Shown: piece after piece, positions 15,913 to 24,412 of the stretch
How the letters are laid out: each line of letters begins with the position of its first letter
Numbering within the stretch: the stretch's first letter is position 1
Source of the DNA: Owenweeksia sp965214115
GTDB lineage: Bacteria; Bacteroidota; Bacteroidia; Flavobacteriales; Schleiferiaceae
Reading direction: 5' to 3'
Assembly: GCA_965214115.1 (NCBI GenBank)
Contig: CBDCAU010000003.1
Location: 62,001-126,000, forward strand
DNA length: 64,000 nt
The notes under the pieces: generated by a model
What the model was told of the DNA's origin: nothing
Database searches by the model: none
What the model saw: only the letters and a program-made list of their open reading frames with translations
Translations under genes and position numbers: made by a program

Positions 15913-17001
15913 TCACCCCAACGGCAAAACCAACTGGTTCCCATCCAAAAACGCCCGCAACGGCTTGGGAAAAGCCAGCGCATCCAGCTCCGCATCCGAC
16001 ACCCAACGCTGGTTTTCTTTCAAATCCCAATCATCCTCAAAATTTCCGTTAATTTCAAAAATTTGGGAATGGATGGTTTGATGGGACAATTTGTGCGGTT
16101 TCAGTTCGGCGACGCTTTCTAATATAATGGCGTGGTTGGGGATTTCAGTTTGAAGATTTTCCAAAAATTCGCTTTCGCTGAAAAACATTTCGCTTTCCAC
16201 AGCAGGAAATTGAAACAGCCCTTTCCAAATATCGTTGCCGGTACGCTGTTCCACCAAGGCTTGGCCGCGTTTGTTTTTCAAAATATAAAAATGGAAAAAA
16301 CGGTGGCGGTCGTAGTTTTTTTTGATTTTAACGGGGAGTTCCGCCACTTTCCCCACTGAAAACGCCACGCATTTTTCCCGCAAAGGGCAAACCGCGCAAT
16401 CGGGGTTTTTGGGCACGCACTGCAGCGCGCCGAATTCCATAATCGCTTGGTTGTGCGCCGCCGGATGCGCGGAATCGAGCAGTTTATCGGCGTGGTTTTG
16501 AAAGATTTTTTGCCCTTTCGGGGAATTGACGGGAATATTTTCACCCAAAAACCGCGACAGGACGCGCAGCACATTTCCATCCACCACGGCGCGCGGCAAA
16601 CCGAAGGCAAAGGAAGCGATGGCGGCGGCGGTGTACGGCCCCACGCCTTTCAGTTTCAGGATGCTTTCATAATCGCTGGGAAACTGCCCGCCGAACTCTT
16701 CCGAAATCTGTTTCGCGGCGGCGTGGAGGTTGCGCGCGCGGCTGTAATATCCAAGGCCTTCCCAGTCTTTAAGGATTTCATCCTCAGTGGCTTGTGCCAA
16801 ATGATGGACGGTGGGATAATGCTCGATAAATTTGTGGTAATAAGACGTGCCCTGCGCCACCCGCGTCTGTTGGAGGATAATCTCGGAGAGCCAGATTTTA
16901 TAAGGGTCGGACACCTCGCGCCAAGGCAGCGGGCGGCGGTGCTTTTGATACCAATTGCGTAAGGCGTTTTGAAAGAAGCGGGCGGGCAAAATGTTTGTCA
17001 A
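15913..17001 (-). CDS. mutY: A/G-specific adenine glycosylase MutY
   Basis: Removes adenine paired with 8-oxoguanine. The TTG at 17001 gives 362 residues, close to the usual 350. The open frame goes on to 17097 but would cover the HU promoter. Catalytic Glu lies in LSEIILQQTRV, the helix-hairpin-helix in LKGVGPYTAAAIASFAFG and the catalytic Asp in VDGNVLRVLSRF. The 4Fe-4S loop is CVPKNPDCAVCPLREKC (C-x6-C-x2-C-x5-C). A C-terminal NUDIX-like 8-oxoG recognition domain is present (about residues 235-360). It is transcribed away from HU. Confidence 0.95.
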   Translation of the reverse strand: MTNILPARFFQNALRNWYQKHRRPLPWREVSDPYKIWLSEIILQQTRVAQGTSYYHKFIEHYPTVHHLAQATEDEILKDWEGLGYYSRARNLHAAAKQISEEFGGQFPSDYESILKLKGVGPYTAAAIASFAFGLPRAVVDGNVLRVLSRFLGENIPVNSPKGQKIFQNHADKLLDSAHPAAHNQAIMEFGALQCVPKNPDCAVCPLREKCVAFSVGKVAELPVKIKKNYDRHRFFHFYILKNKRGQALVEQRTGNDIWKGLFQFPAVESEMFFSESEFLENLQTEIPNHAIILESVAELKPHKLSHQTIHSQIFEINGNFEDDWDLKENQRWVSDAELDALAFPKPLRAFLDGNQLVLPLG

Positions 17002-17035
17002 TGAATTACTTACGGCGATATTTTTTGAAAAAAGA

Positions 17036-17068
17036 TTTTTTTGGAAAGGGTATATGCCTTTATATTTG
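17036..17068 (+). promoter_or_regulatory. Predicted promoter of the HU gene
   Basis: TTTTTTTGG at 17036-17044 and TATATTTG at 17061-17068 match the Bacteroidota -33 TTTG and -7 TAnnTTTG elements with the expected spacing of about 18-19 bases. The start codon is 46 bp downstream. Confidence 0.75.
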
Positions 17069-17113
17069 CAGCCCTCAAATTTAAAGAGTTTAATCACTAA
17101 ATAAAATTTTAAG

Positions 17114-17407
17114 ATGACGAAAGCAGACGTTGTAACCCGGATAGCAGACAGGACAGGAATGGAACGCGCTGATGTTCAGGCTACGGTAGAATCTTTTATG
17201 AAGGAAGTGCGCGGCTCGCTGGAAGGCGGTGAAAACGTTTACCTGCGTGGCTTCGGCAGCTTCATCATTAAAAAACGGGCGGAAAAGACCGGTCGCAACA
17301 TTTCAAAAAACACGACCATCGTAATCCCCGCCCATCACATTCCTTCTTTTAAACCGGCCAAAACGTTTGTGGACGCGGTGAAGAAGAAAGTAAAGGTTAA
17401 AAAGTAA
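17114..17407 (+). CDS. HU/IHF-family DNA-binding protein
   Basis: 97 residues with the HU fold: helices MTKADVVTRIADRTGMER and VQATVESFMKEVRGSL, then the beta-arm region NVYLRGFGSFIIKKRAEKTG and ARN-like GRNISKNTTIVIP, then FKPAKTFVDAVKKK. It bends and compacts DNA as a dimer. The C-terminus is Lys-rich. A strong promoter precedes it, and the TPR gene follows after 7 bp. Confidence 0.95.
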   Translation: MTKADVVTRIADRTGMERADVQATVESFMKEVRGSLEGGENVYLRGFGSFIIKKRAEKTGRNISKNTTIVIPAHHIPSFKPAKTFVDAVKKKVKVKK

Positions 17408-17414
17408 TCACCTT

Positions 17415-17909
17415 TTGAAAACGGGCGCCTTCATCTTGATTTTGTTCGGGGCCTTGCTGACGGCCTATTTTTATATGGCCCCCACCACTCCCAGAAAAGA
17501 GAGGGCGGAGACCGAAACCAACACGACCCCAGCCGAACAGCAACCCACGCCGGACGAACAAGTGGACCAAGCACTGGCCGAGTTGCAAAGCGGGACGACG
17601 CCGCCGATGCAGGCCATTTTGAAGATACGGCAAGTGGCCAAGGAGCACCCCGAGAACGTAAAAGCCCAGTTCACTTTAGGGCAGCTCTCGATGCAAACCG
17701 GGCAATATGAAAAAGCCACCGCAAGATTTGAGGCCGTGGTGGACTTGCAACCGGAAAGCAACGATGCCTGGAGAGCATTGGCCGAAGCGCAGATGATGAG
17801 TGGAGACACCGCCCGCGCCAAGTCAAGCTTGATGAAAGCCGTAGCACTGAGCGATGAAGAAACCGGCAACCGTTTCAAAGAAGAATTACAAGGTTTACAC
17901 GTTAATTAA
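17415..17909 (+). CDS. Membrane-anchored TPR protein
   Basis: 164 residues from TTG 17415 (no ATG is available in the short gap). An N-terminal anchor (FILILFGALLTAYFYMAP) is followed by a Pro/Thr/Glu linker and TPR units (AQFTLGQLSMQTGQYEKATA and AWRALAEAQMMSGDTARAKS). It probably faces the periplasm as a scaffold. It lies in one run with HU upstream and the small basic peptide downstream. The specific function is unknown. Confidence 0.8.
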   Translation: MKTGAFILILFGALLTAYFYMAPTTPRKERAETETNTTPAEQQPTPDEQVDQALAELQSGTTPPMQAILKIRQVAKEHPENVKAQFTLGQLSMQTGQYEKATARFEAVVDLQPESNDAWRALAEAQMMSGDTARAKSSLMKAVALSDEETGNRFKEELQGLHVN

Positions 17910-17931
17910 CATTTTTTAAAAACAAGAAAAG

Positions 17932-18021
17932 ATGCCCAGCGGAAAAAAAAGAAAACGACACAAGATGGCTACCCACAAGCGCAAAAAGCGATTGAGGAAG
18001 AACCGCCACAAAAAGAAATAA
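17932..18021 (+). CDS. 29-residue COX24/AURKAIP1-like basic protein
   Basis: Reads MPSGKKRKRHKMATHKRKKR followed by LRKNRHKKK and a stop. The KMATHKRKKRLRK core is the COX24/AURKAIP1-type motif, related to mitochondrial ribosomal protein mS38, and a near-identical peptide is common in Bacteroidota, likely on the ribosome (established for the family only by similarity). It is easy to miss because of its size. It lies 22 bp after the TPR gene and is followed by a clear terminator. Confidence 0.85.
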   Translation: MPSGKKRKRHKMATHKRKKRLRKNRHKKK

Positions 18022-18052
18022 TCACTTATTTCTTTACATAAAAGCAACATTC

Positions 18053-18090
18053 AAAAGCACCCCACAATAGGTGCTTTTGGTGTTTTTTCT
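18053..18090 (+). terminator. Terminator of the HU-TPR-COX24 transcript
   Basis: A perfect 9-bp stem AAAAGCACC / GGTGCTTTT with an 8-base loop, followed by GGTGTTTTTT. Confidence 0.85.
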
Positions 18091-18167
18091 TAGTGCCAAG
18101 GTTTCTCCACGCTTGGCTGGGCGGAGTTTTCCGCCGCATCTGTTTCTATAAAATCACATATAACAAG

Positions 18168-19715
18168 GTGAGTACTGAATTAGTAGTAAATTCACGTACT
18201 GCCGATGAGACAGCCATAGCGCTGTTAAGGGATGGTAAACTTACCGAGCTTCATTATGACAATACGGAGGAATTTGCGGTAGGCGACATATATTTTGGAC
18301 GGATAAAAAAAATCGTGCCCGGGCTGAACGCAGCCTTCGTGGACGTGGGATACGAGAAAGATGCCTTTCTCCACTACCACGACTTGGGCCCGCAAATCCG
18401 CTCGCTGAATAAGTTTACCAAACGTGCCCTTACCGGGAAACAAAGGTGGTCTCTCGCAGACTTCCAAAACGAACCGGACATTGACAAAAACGGCAGTATC
18501 GACAAGGTTCTGAAAACGAACCAAAACATCGTGGTGCAAATCGCGAAAGAGCCCATTTCCACCAAGGGGCCGCGCATCACTTCCGAACTTTCCTTGGCGG
18601 GAAGGTTCGTGGTGTTGGTGCCTTTTTCACAAAGGATTTCCATAAGTTCTAAAATGCGCGACAAGGAGGAGAAAGACCGCCTGCGCCGGCTGATCAAGAG
18701 CATACGCCCGAAAGGGTTTGGCGTGATCGTCCGCACGGCGGCGCAAGACTGTTCCGTGGCGGAGCTGGATTCCGACTTGACGGATTTGGTGAACCGCTGG
18801 AAAGAACTCCACAAAAACGTGCAGCGCGTAAAAGCGCCCGCCCGCGCCCTGCGGGAACTGAACAAAAGCTCCGCGCTGCTGCGCGATATTTTGAACGACA
18901 GTTTCAACAGCGTGGCGGTGGACGATAAAGACCTGTATCAGGAGCTGCGCGAGTATATGAAATCGTACAAAAATGGCCGCGAGGAAATCGTCAAATATTA
19001 CGAAGGCCGGATTCCCGTGTTTGAACATTACGGTATCGAGCGGCAAATCAAAGGTCTGTTCGGGCGCTCGGTTTCGATGGGGAAAGGCGCGTACCTCATC
19101 ATAGAACACACCGAGGCGATGCACGTGATAGACGTGAACAGCGGCAACCGCACCAACCAAAAGGAAAACCAAGAAAGCAACGCGCTGACGGTGAACCTGG
19201 CGGCGGCGGAGGAAATTGCCCGCCAACTGCGGCTGCGCGATATGGGCGGCATCATCGTGGTGGATTTTATCGATATGCACCACGCGGGCAACCGCAAGAA
19301 GCTCTTTGAAAAGCTAAAGGACGAAATGAAGCTGGACCGCGCCAAGCACAAGATTTTGCCGGTCAGTCGTTTTGGTTTGGTGGAAATCACGCGACAGCGT
19401 GTGCGGCCGGAAATGAACATCCAGACCCGCGAGCAAAACCCCGACGGCACGGGTGAGGTGGAAGCGCCGATCCTCATCATCGACGAAATCGAAAACCGCT
19501 TGGAACTGATTGCCGCGCAGAGCAAAGACAAGAACATTTTCTTGCACGCCCACCCTTTCATCGCGGCGTATTTGACCAAGGGTATCTTCAACAGCCTGCG
19601 CCGCAAATGGGGCAAAAAATACCACCGCAACTTGAAAATCATCCCTCGCGAGGCGTTCAAATTTTTGGAATACCAATTTTTTAACGGGAAGGACGAGATG
19701 TTTGAGTTTGATTGA
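18168..19715 (+). CDS. rng: Ribonuclease G/E
   Basis: 515 residues from GTG 18168 (MSTELVVNSR), the usual start of Bacteroidota RNase G; the open frame extends back to 18093 with unlikely sequence. The S1 domain is GDIYFGRIKKIVPGLNAAFV. The catalytic Mg-binding Asp residues lie in MHVIDVNSGN and GGIIVVDFIDM. A 5'-sensor and a C-terminal region are present. It cuts single-stranded AU-rich RNA and matures 16S rRNA. No long disordered scaffold tail of the RNase E type is present. Confidence 0.95.
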   Translation: MSTELVVNSRTADETAIALLRDGKLTELHYDNTEEFAVGDIYFGRIKKIVPGLNAAFVDVGYEKDAFLHYHDLGPQIRSLNKFTKRALTGKQRWSLADFQNEPDIDKNGSIDKVLKTNQNIVVQIAKEPISTKGPRITSELSLAGRFVVLVPFSQRISISSKMRDKEEKDRLRRLIKSIRPKGFGVIVRTAAQDCSVAELDSDLTDLVNRWKELHKNVQRVKAPARALRELNKSSALLRDILNDSFNSVAVDDKDLYQELREYMKSYKNGREEIVKYYEGRIPVFEHYGIERQIKGLFGRSVSMGKGAYLIIEHTEAMHVIDVNSGNRTNQKENQESNALTVNLAAAEEIARQLRLRDMGGIIVVDFIDMHHAGNRKKLFEKLKDEMKLDRAKHKILPVSRFGLVEITRQRVRPEMNIQTREQNPDGTGEVEAPILIIDEIENRLELIAAQSKDKNIFLHAHPFIAAYLTKGIFNSLRRKWGKKYHRNLKIIPREAFKFLEYQFFNGKDEMFEFD

Positions 19716-19766
19716 AAGTGGTTTTTCACATAGGGCATAGAGTGTTATTACATAGAATCACATAGC

Positions 19767-20661
19767 GAAGTTGTCTAAAGTCAAATTCACCTCAGCAAAA
19801 TTACCGCAAACGCCAGCCAGTGCAGGGCTTTCCAGTGCAGCGGGCTGGTCTCGAAGCGCACCAGCAGCGCCTTGAACCCGTCGAGCCAGGCGTTGGTCCT
19901 CTCCACCACGAACCTGTGCCCGTACAGCAGCTCGCCGAAGAAGTGCCCCTCGCCGCCGCCGTTCCTGGGGTTGGGGCGGATGTTTGCGTTTATCTCCGCG
20001 TCCTCCAAAAAGTCCCTGAACTCTTGGGCGTCGAAGCCCGCGTCCGCGTTCAGGAACAGCCCCCCGGTGGGGATTTCCGAGGCCTCCAGCGCGCCCAGCA
20101 TCCGCTTCACCTGCCCGGCCAGGCCGTGGGTGTCGTGGTGGTTGCCGGCCGCCGCGTCGCCGCAGGCCAGCGGCTGCCCCCGCCTGTCGGTCAGGAACAG
20201 CATGTTGGTGGTGCGGCACTTCTTCCTGCCCTGGTAGGCCACCGCCCCGCCGCCCCGCTTGGCCGGGGTGTGCGAGCCGTCCAGCTGCACGCTGGACATG
20301 TCCAGCCCGGCCTTGTGCTTCTCCAGGGGCCCCCGCCAAGCCTTTTCCCAGCTGCCGTCCCGGCACCACTTGCGGAAGTGGTGGTACACGCTCTGCCACC
20401 TGTAGCCCACCGCGAAGAACTGCCGCACGGGCAGCTCGCGCCACTGGCAGCCCGTCTTCAGCCGGTACAGCACCGCCTGGACCACCTGCCAGTCCTCCAC
20501 CTTCGCGTTGCCCCGCCCGTTGCCGAAGCTCAGGTGCGGGCACAGCTCTTTTTTATGATACTTTTGTCCAACATATATTTTTTCACCAATGGTACAGGGT
20601 ATTGGTTTACAATGCTTTAGTGCCATTGGTGTTTTTTCAAAAACTGTCTTTTGACAAGTTC
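19767..20661 (-). mobile_element. Second IS5-family element, downstream of rng
   Basis: 895 bp with imperfect inverted ends GAAGTTGTCTAAAGTCA (left) and TGACTTTTGACAAGTTC-like (right, written TGTCTTTTGACAAGTTC). A 3-bp duplication AGC flanks it (19764-19766 and 20662-20664). It is GC-rich compared with its surroundings and not the same element as the one at 2907. It stands between rng and the next terminator on the plus strand, so it may have cut rng off from its own terminator. Confidence 0.88.
19787..20626 (-). CDS. IS5-family transposase (DDE), second element
   Basis: 279 residues. The N-terminal domain has LKTGCQWRELPVRQF. The catalytic Asp residues lie in SSVQLDGSHTPAKRG and LNADAGFDAQEF, and the Glu in HRFVVERTNAWLDGFKAL. 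All three are present and the frame is open over the full element, so it may be active. It shows only family-level similarity to the transposase at 3018. Confidence 0.92.
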   Translation of the reverse strand: MALKHCKPIPCTIGEKIYVGQKYHKKELCPHLSFGNGRGNAKVEDWQVVQAVLYRLKTGCQWRELPVRQFFAVGYRWQSVYHHFRKWCRDGSWEKAWRGPLEKHKAGLDMSSVQLDGSHTPAKRGGGAVAYQGRKKCRTTNMLFLTDRRGQPLACGDAAAGNHHDTHGLAGQVKRMLGALEASEIPTGGLFLNADAGFDAQEFRDFLEDAEINANIRPNPRNGGGEGHFFGELLYGHRFVVERTNAWLDGFKALLVRFETSPLHWKALHWLAFAVILLR

Positions 20662-20677
20662 AGCTTTTATTGAAATG

Positions 20678-20706
20678 ACCTTGCAGGTTTTGGAAACCTG
20701 CGAGGT
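20678..20706. repeat. Palindromic repeat, GACCTKRCAGGTTT family
   Basis: An imperfect inverted repeat with arms ACCTTGCAGGTTT and AAACCTGCGAGGT. The same class of palindrome occurs inside both island-bounding repeats (GACCTGACAGGTTTT / AAAACCTGTCAGGTC) and, more degenerate, at 23077. Confidence 0.7.
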
Positions 20707-20742
20707 CTCTGTAAGCAGCACTTATTTTCCTGCGATAATTTT

Positions 20743-20775
20743 AAAACCCGCTTTGGAAAGAGCGGGTTTTTTGTT
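20743..20775 (+). terminator. Intrinsic terminator
   Basis: A perfect 10-bp stem AAAACCCGCT / AGCGGGTTTT with an 8-base loop, followed by TTGTTTTT. On the plus strand it may have served rng before the IS inserted. Confidence 0.8.
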
Positions 20776-20917
20776 TTTATAAAATAAAGCCACCGAATTT
20801 CCCTCTCAAGATAGCGGCGTAGGAATTTTTCCGCTTGGCATCTTTATTTGGTTTTGGAATCAACGTCCGCGAACCTTTTTACCACTCTTTACGCTTCTTG
20901 AGAAAACAATTTCCTAA

Positions 20918-22027
20918 ATGGCACTTCTCGTTTTTTACCTCCTTCTCGCACTGGTCGTCTCTTTTTTCTGTTCGATTTTAGAAGCCGTTCTTTTGAGCGT
21001 CACTCCCAGCTTTATCCAGTCCAAACTGGCCGATGGCAAAAAGTGGGCGGAGCAACTTTTGGTGTTCAAAAAAGACATCGACCAGCCGCTGGCGGCTATT
21101 TTATCTTTGAATACAATTTCGCACACCGTGGGCGCAGCGGGCGTGGGTGCGCAGGCGGGCGTGGTTTTTCAGAATGTTTCCGTGGGGATTATTTCGGGCA
21201 TCCTTACATTGTTGATTTTGATTTTCAGCGAACTGATCCCCAAAACTTTGGGAGCCAGCTATTGGAAGCAACTCGCTTTTTTCACCACTAAATCGCTACA
21301 AATATTAAAATGGATAATGTATCCGTTTTTGCTGGTTTCGCGCGCCATCACCAAACTTTTCAAAACAGGGAACGACCCCAGCGTGGAGCGTAGCGAGGTG
21401 ATCGCCTTGGCGGAAATTGGCGCGCGCGAGGGCGTTTTTACCACCGAAGAAACACGGATTCTAAAAAATTTGGTGAACTTGAGAAAAGTTTCCGTGCGCG
21501 ATATAATGACGCCGCGCACGGTGATGGTGGTAGCTTCTGAAAAAAGCACGGTGCAGGAATTTGTGGATAACCAAGATTTCAAGCGCTTTTCGCGGATTCC
21601 GATTTATGAAAATTCCAAAGACAACATCACGGGTTTCGTCCACAAAAGCGACGTTTTGGAAACGATGCGCACGGAAGAAACCGCGCTGGCGCTCAAGGAA
21701 ATCGCCCGCGAGATTCCGGTAATTTCCCACGAAGACAGTATTTATAAAACCTACAAATTCCTGACCGACCAAAACGCGCACATCGCTTTGGTGGTGGAAG
21801 AGTTTGGCGGAACGGCCGGCCTCGTTACGATGGAAGATGTGCTGGAAACTTTGCTCGGCCTCGAAATCACCGACGAATTTGACCAACTGGAAGATATGCG
21901 CGAATATGCCCGCGACCGGTGGAAAAAACGGGCGGCGCGGTTGGGGATTGAACAGCCCCCCAACTCCCAAAGGGAAAGCTCGGAGTCGTCAGAAACTCGC
22001 GGTAAAGAAGTTCCCAAGCCATCCTAA
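20918..22027 (+). CDS. CNNM/hemolysin-like membrane protein with CBS pair
   Basis: 369 residues. A DUF21/CNNM membrane domain (spans near 3-22, 60-85, 88-110, 125-145) contains FSELIPKTLGASYW. A CBS pair follows (VRDIMTPRTVMVV, RIPIYENSKDNITG and HIALVVEEFGGTAGLVTMED). A charged, Ser/Glu-rich tail replaces the usual CorC-HlyC domain. Members are linked to divalent-cation transport or homeostasis. It is a paralogue of the GldE gene at the left edge. Confidence 0.88.
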   Translation: MALLVFYLLLALVVSFFCSILEAVLLSVTPSFIQSKLADGKKWAEQLLVFKKDIDQPLAAILSLNTISHTVGAAGVGAQAGVVFQNVSVGIISGILTLLILIFSELIPKTLGASYWKQLAFFTTKSLQILKWIMYPFLLVSRAITKLFKTGNDPSVERSEVIALAEIGAREGVFTTEETRILKNLVNLRKVSVRDIMTPRTVMVVASEKSTVQEFVDNQDFKRFSRIPIYENSKDNITGFVHKSDVLETMRTEETALALKEIAREIPVISHEDSIYKTYKFLTDQNAHIALVVEEFGGTAGLVTMEDVLETLLGLEITDEFDQLEDMREYARDRWKKRAARLGIEQPPNSQRESSESSETRGKEVPKPS

Positions 22028-22217
22028 AAGCATCGGCACTTTCTTAAATAACACTGCCACTTTAGCGCGGTGCCGACCGCCCCGTCTGCATCTTCTCGGC
22101 TTTAGCCAAAAATTATAGCGAGTCCTCAAAACCCACTCGACTTCAGTCGAGAAAAACATTTTCCTTGCAAATCTGTAAACCACCCCAAGTTTTTTATCAA
22201 AATAAATCCCACAAAAA

Positions 22218-22988
22218 ATGTCCGACCCCACCCAGCAAGGCCACGTAACATCCGAAACCACCGACGGACTTTGCCGCATCGAATTTTTCCATCCGCTGAG
22301 CAATTCCCTACCGGGAAACCTTCTGAAAAAATTGGCGGATTCCATCACCGAAGCGGGCGAAAACGATGAGGTGAAAGTCATCGTGTTGCAATCGGCGGGC
22401 GAGCGCGCTTTCTGCGCCGGCGCCTCGTTTGACGAGCTTTCTTCGATTGAGGATTTGGAAACGGGAAAAAAGTTTTTTAGCGGTTTTGCCAACGTCATCA
22501 ACGCGATGCGCAAATGCCCAAAAATCGTGATTGGCCGGATTCAGGGCAAAGCCGTCGGTGGCGGCGTGGGCTTGGCTTCGGCCACGGATTATTGTTTTGC
22601 CACAAAATACGCTTCGGTAAAATTGTCCGAACTCGCAGTTGGAATCGGGCCGTTCGTCATCGCGCCAAGTGTGGAACGAAAAATCGGCATTTCCGCAATG
22701 AGCGAGCTGGCCATCAACGCTACCGAATGGCGCGATGCCGAGTGGGCGCGCGCAAAAGGCCTTTACAATGAAGTGTTTGAAGAAGCCGCAAAAATGGACG
22801 AAGCCATCCAAACCATAGTTTCCAAATTGAAAAACTCAAACCCTGAAGCGTTGGAAGGATTGAAAAAAATCTTTTGGGAAAGCACGGGCGACTGGGACGC
22901 TTTGCTGGCCGAACGCGCGGCAATTTCCGGCAAACTGGTGATGAGTGATTTTACCAAAAACGCGATTGCGGCCTTTAAAAAGAAGTGA
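22218..22988 (+). CDS. Enoyl-CoA hydratase/isomerase (crotonase) family
   Basis: 256 residues. The oxyanion-hole region is AGERAFCAGASFDEL. The second strand-turn-helix, KIVIGRIQGKAVGGGVGLA, carries the second oxyanion glycine. The usual catalytic Glu positions read near SELAVGIGPFVIAPSVERKIG. It hydrates or isomerises enoyl-CoA thioesters. A paaZ gene lies 1.4 kb away on the other strand, so a part in phenylacetate or fatty acid breakdown is possible. PaaF/PaaG cannot be told apart here. Confidence 0.88.
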   Translation: MSDPTQQGHVTSETTDGLCRIEFFHPLSNSLPGNLLKKLADSITEAGENDEVKVIVLQSAGERAFCAGASFDELSSIEDLETGKKFFSGFANVINAMRKCPKIVIGRIQGKAVGGGVGLASATDYCFATKYASVKLSELAVGIGPFVIAPSVERKIGISAMSELAINATEWRDAEWARAKGLYNEVFEEAAKMDEAIQTIVSKLKNSNPEALEGLKKIFWESTGDWDALLAERAAISGKLVMSDFTKNAIAAFKKK

Positions 22989-23076
22989 TTGATGTGCTTG
23001 GTGGCGTTTCTTGGGGCGTTGCCCCAAGTTTTGCAATCGCAAGGCTTTCAAGCCTGCCGGGGGAGCGCGAATCAGG

Positions 23077-23110
23077 AGGCCTTGCAGATTTTTGTAAATC
23101 TGCAAAGCCT
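23077..23110. repeat. Palindromic repeat
   Basis: Arms AGGCCTTGCAGATTT and AAATCTGCAAAGCCT around a 4-base centre. It lies in the 245-bp gap between the crotonase and DUF3078 genes and could act as a bidirectional terminator. Confidence 0.6.
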
Positions 23111-23233
23111 TTCTTTTTATCACACATTTCTGTTTTGAAAAAAACTGCGTCGCAAGTTTTATCGGGAAACATTTTCACCCAACATTTGCAACCTCAAAAT
23201 CTTGTTTTTCAAAATCTTAAAACTACTTTCCCA

Positions 23234-24226
23234 ATGCAACAAGTTCTATTCGCTCTTGGCTTGGCGCTGGTGTCGGCCGCCGCTTTTTCGCAAGCGGATT
23301 CACTGGTGTTCGACCGCTTCGGGAACGTAAAATCTGAACCCTCCGACACAGCTTGGAAAGTGGGGGGCAATTTTGGTTTGAATATTTCCCAATCCACCTA
23401 CAGCAACTGGCAGGCGGGCGGCGAAAATTCTATTTCGCTAAACACGCTTTTCAGCGTTTTTGCCAATTACGATGACGGTGGAAAATGGAAATGGTTCAAC
23501 AAGGCCGTCGCCGCCTACGGCCTTAATTTTACCAATGAGGCCACCGTGAAAACGGACGACCGCTTTGAGGTAGAATCGCGTGTGGACCGCCGGATGAGCA
23601 AGCAATGGAACGCGTCGCTTTTGTTCAATTTTCGTACACAATTTTCGGACGGTTTCCGCAAGCCGGGCGACAGTGTTCGCATCTCTACTTTTTTAGCGCC
23701 GGCTTATACTCTATTGGGGGTTGGTTTTACCTACAAACCGGCTGAAAATTTTAGCGCGTTTATATCACCCGCCACCGCAAAATTTACTTTGGTAAACGAT
23801 CAGCAATTGGCCAATTTGGGTTCATTTGGAGTAGAACCGGGCGTGGTGATCGACACGGTGGATGGCGTGATAAACTACAGTCAGCTGGGTAAAAAAACCC
23901 GCTTGGAACTTGGGGCTTACGCCAATTTGGCCTACAAGGCGAACTTGGCCGAAAACATCGAACTGCAACTGAACGCCGATTTTTATATGAATTATCTTAA
24001 TGATAATTTTTATCAATTTATTGACATAAATGCGGGGATGATTTTGTTTATGAAAGTGAACAAATACATTAGTGCAAATTTGGCGCTCAATACCATCTAC
24101 GACCACGATATAAAATTTGACGTGGATGATGACGGCGTGGCGGATGCGCCGCGCACTCAATTTAAGCAAGTTTTGGGGGTGGGTTTTGCCTATAATTTTG
24201 GCTATCAGCCGAAGAAGAAAAAATAA
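23234..24226 (+). CDS. DUF3078 outer-membrane beta-barrel protein
   Basis: 330 residues from ATG 23234, which places a signal peptide (VLFALGLALVSAAAFSQ) at the N-terminus; the open frame begins earlier without such a signal. Typical DUF3078 words are WKVGGNFGLNISQSTYSNWQ, AGGENSISLNTLFSVFANYD and AVAAYGLNF. Alternating strands and a final aromatic-rich strand (GFAYNFGYQPKKKK) suggest a barrel. Function unknown. Confidence 0.82.
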   Translation: MQQVLFALGLALVSAAAFSQADSLVFDRFGNVKSEPSDTAWKVGGNFGLNISQSTYSNWQAGGENSISLNTLFSVFANYDDGGKWKWFNKAVAAYGLNFTNEATVKTDDRFEVESRVDRRMSKQWNASLLFNFRTQFSDGFRKPGDSVRISTFLAPAYTLLGVGFTYKPAENFSAFISPATAKFTLVNDQQLANLGSFGVEPGVVIDTVDGVINYSQLGKKTRLELGAYANLAYKANLAENIELQLNADFYMNYLNDNFYQFIDINAGMILFMKVNKYISANLALNTIYDHDIKFDVDDDGVADAPRTQFKQVLGVGFAYNFGYQPKKKK

Positions 24227-24412
24227 GATGTTGCCGTGGGCTAATACGTTGGAAAATCCGATTTTCCTTTACTAATGGCTGGTTTTGAAAACTTCATTTT
24301 TAACAATTCCATCAGTTTCAAGATCGTCCTCCAATTTCTGTAAAAACGGACATTATTTTCTCTTTTTTTTTGACCCCTATTGTTATGGTTCTAAGATAAT
24401 AAAACGCGCGGT

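Noticed and set aside
19758..20620. Long open frames overlapping the second transposase on both strands
   Set aside because: Composition is Arg/Gly/Ala-rich with no motifs; the DDE transposase explains the region.
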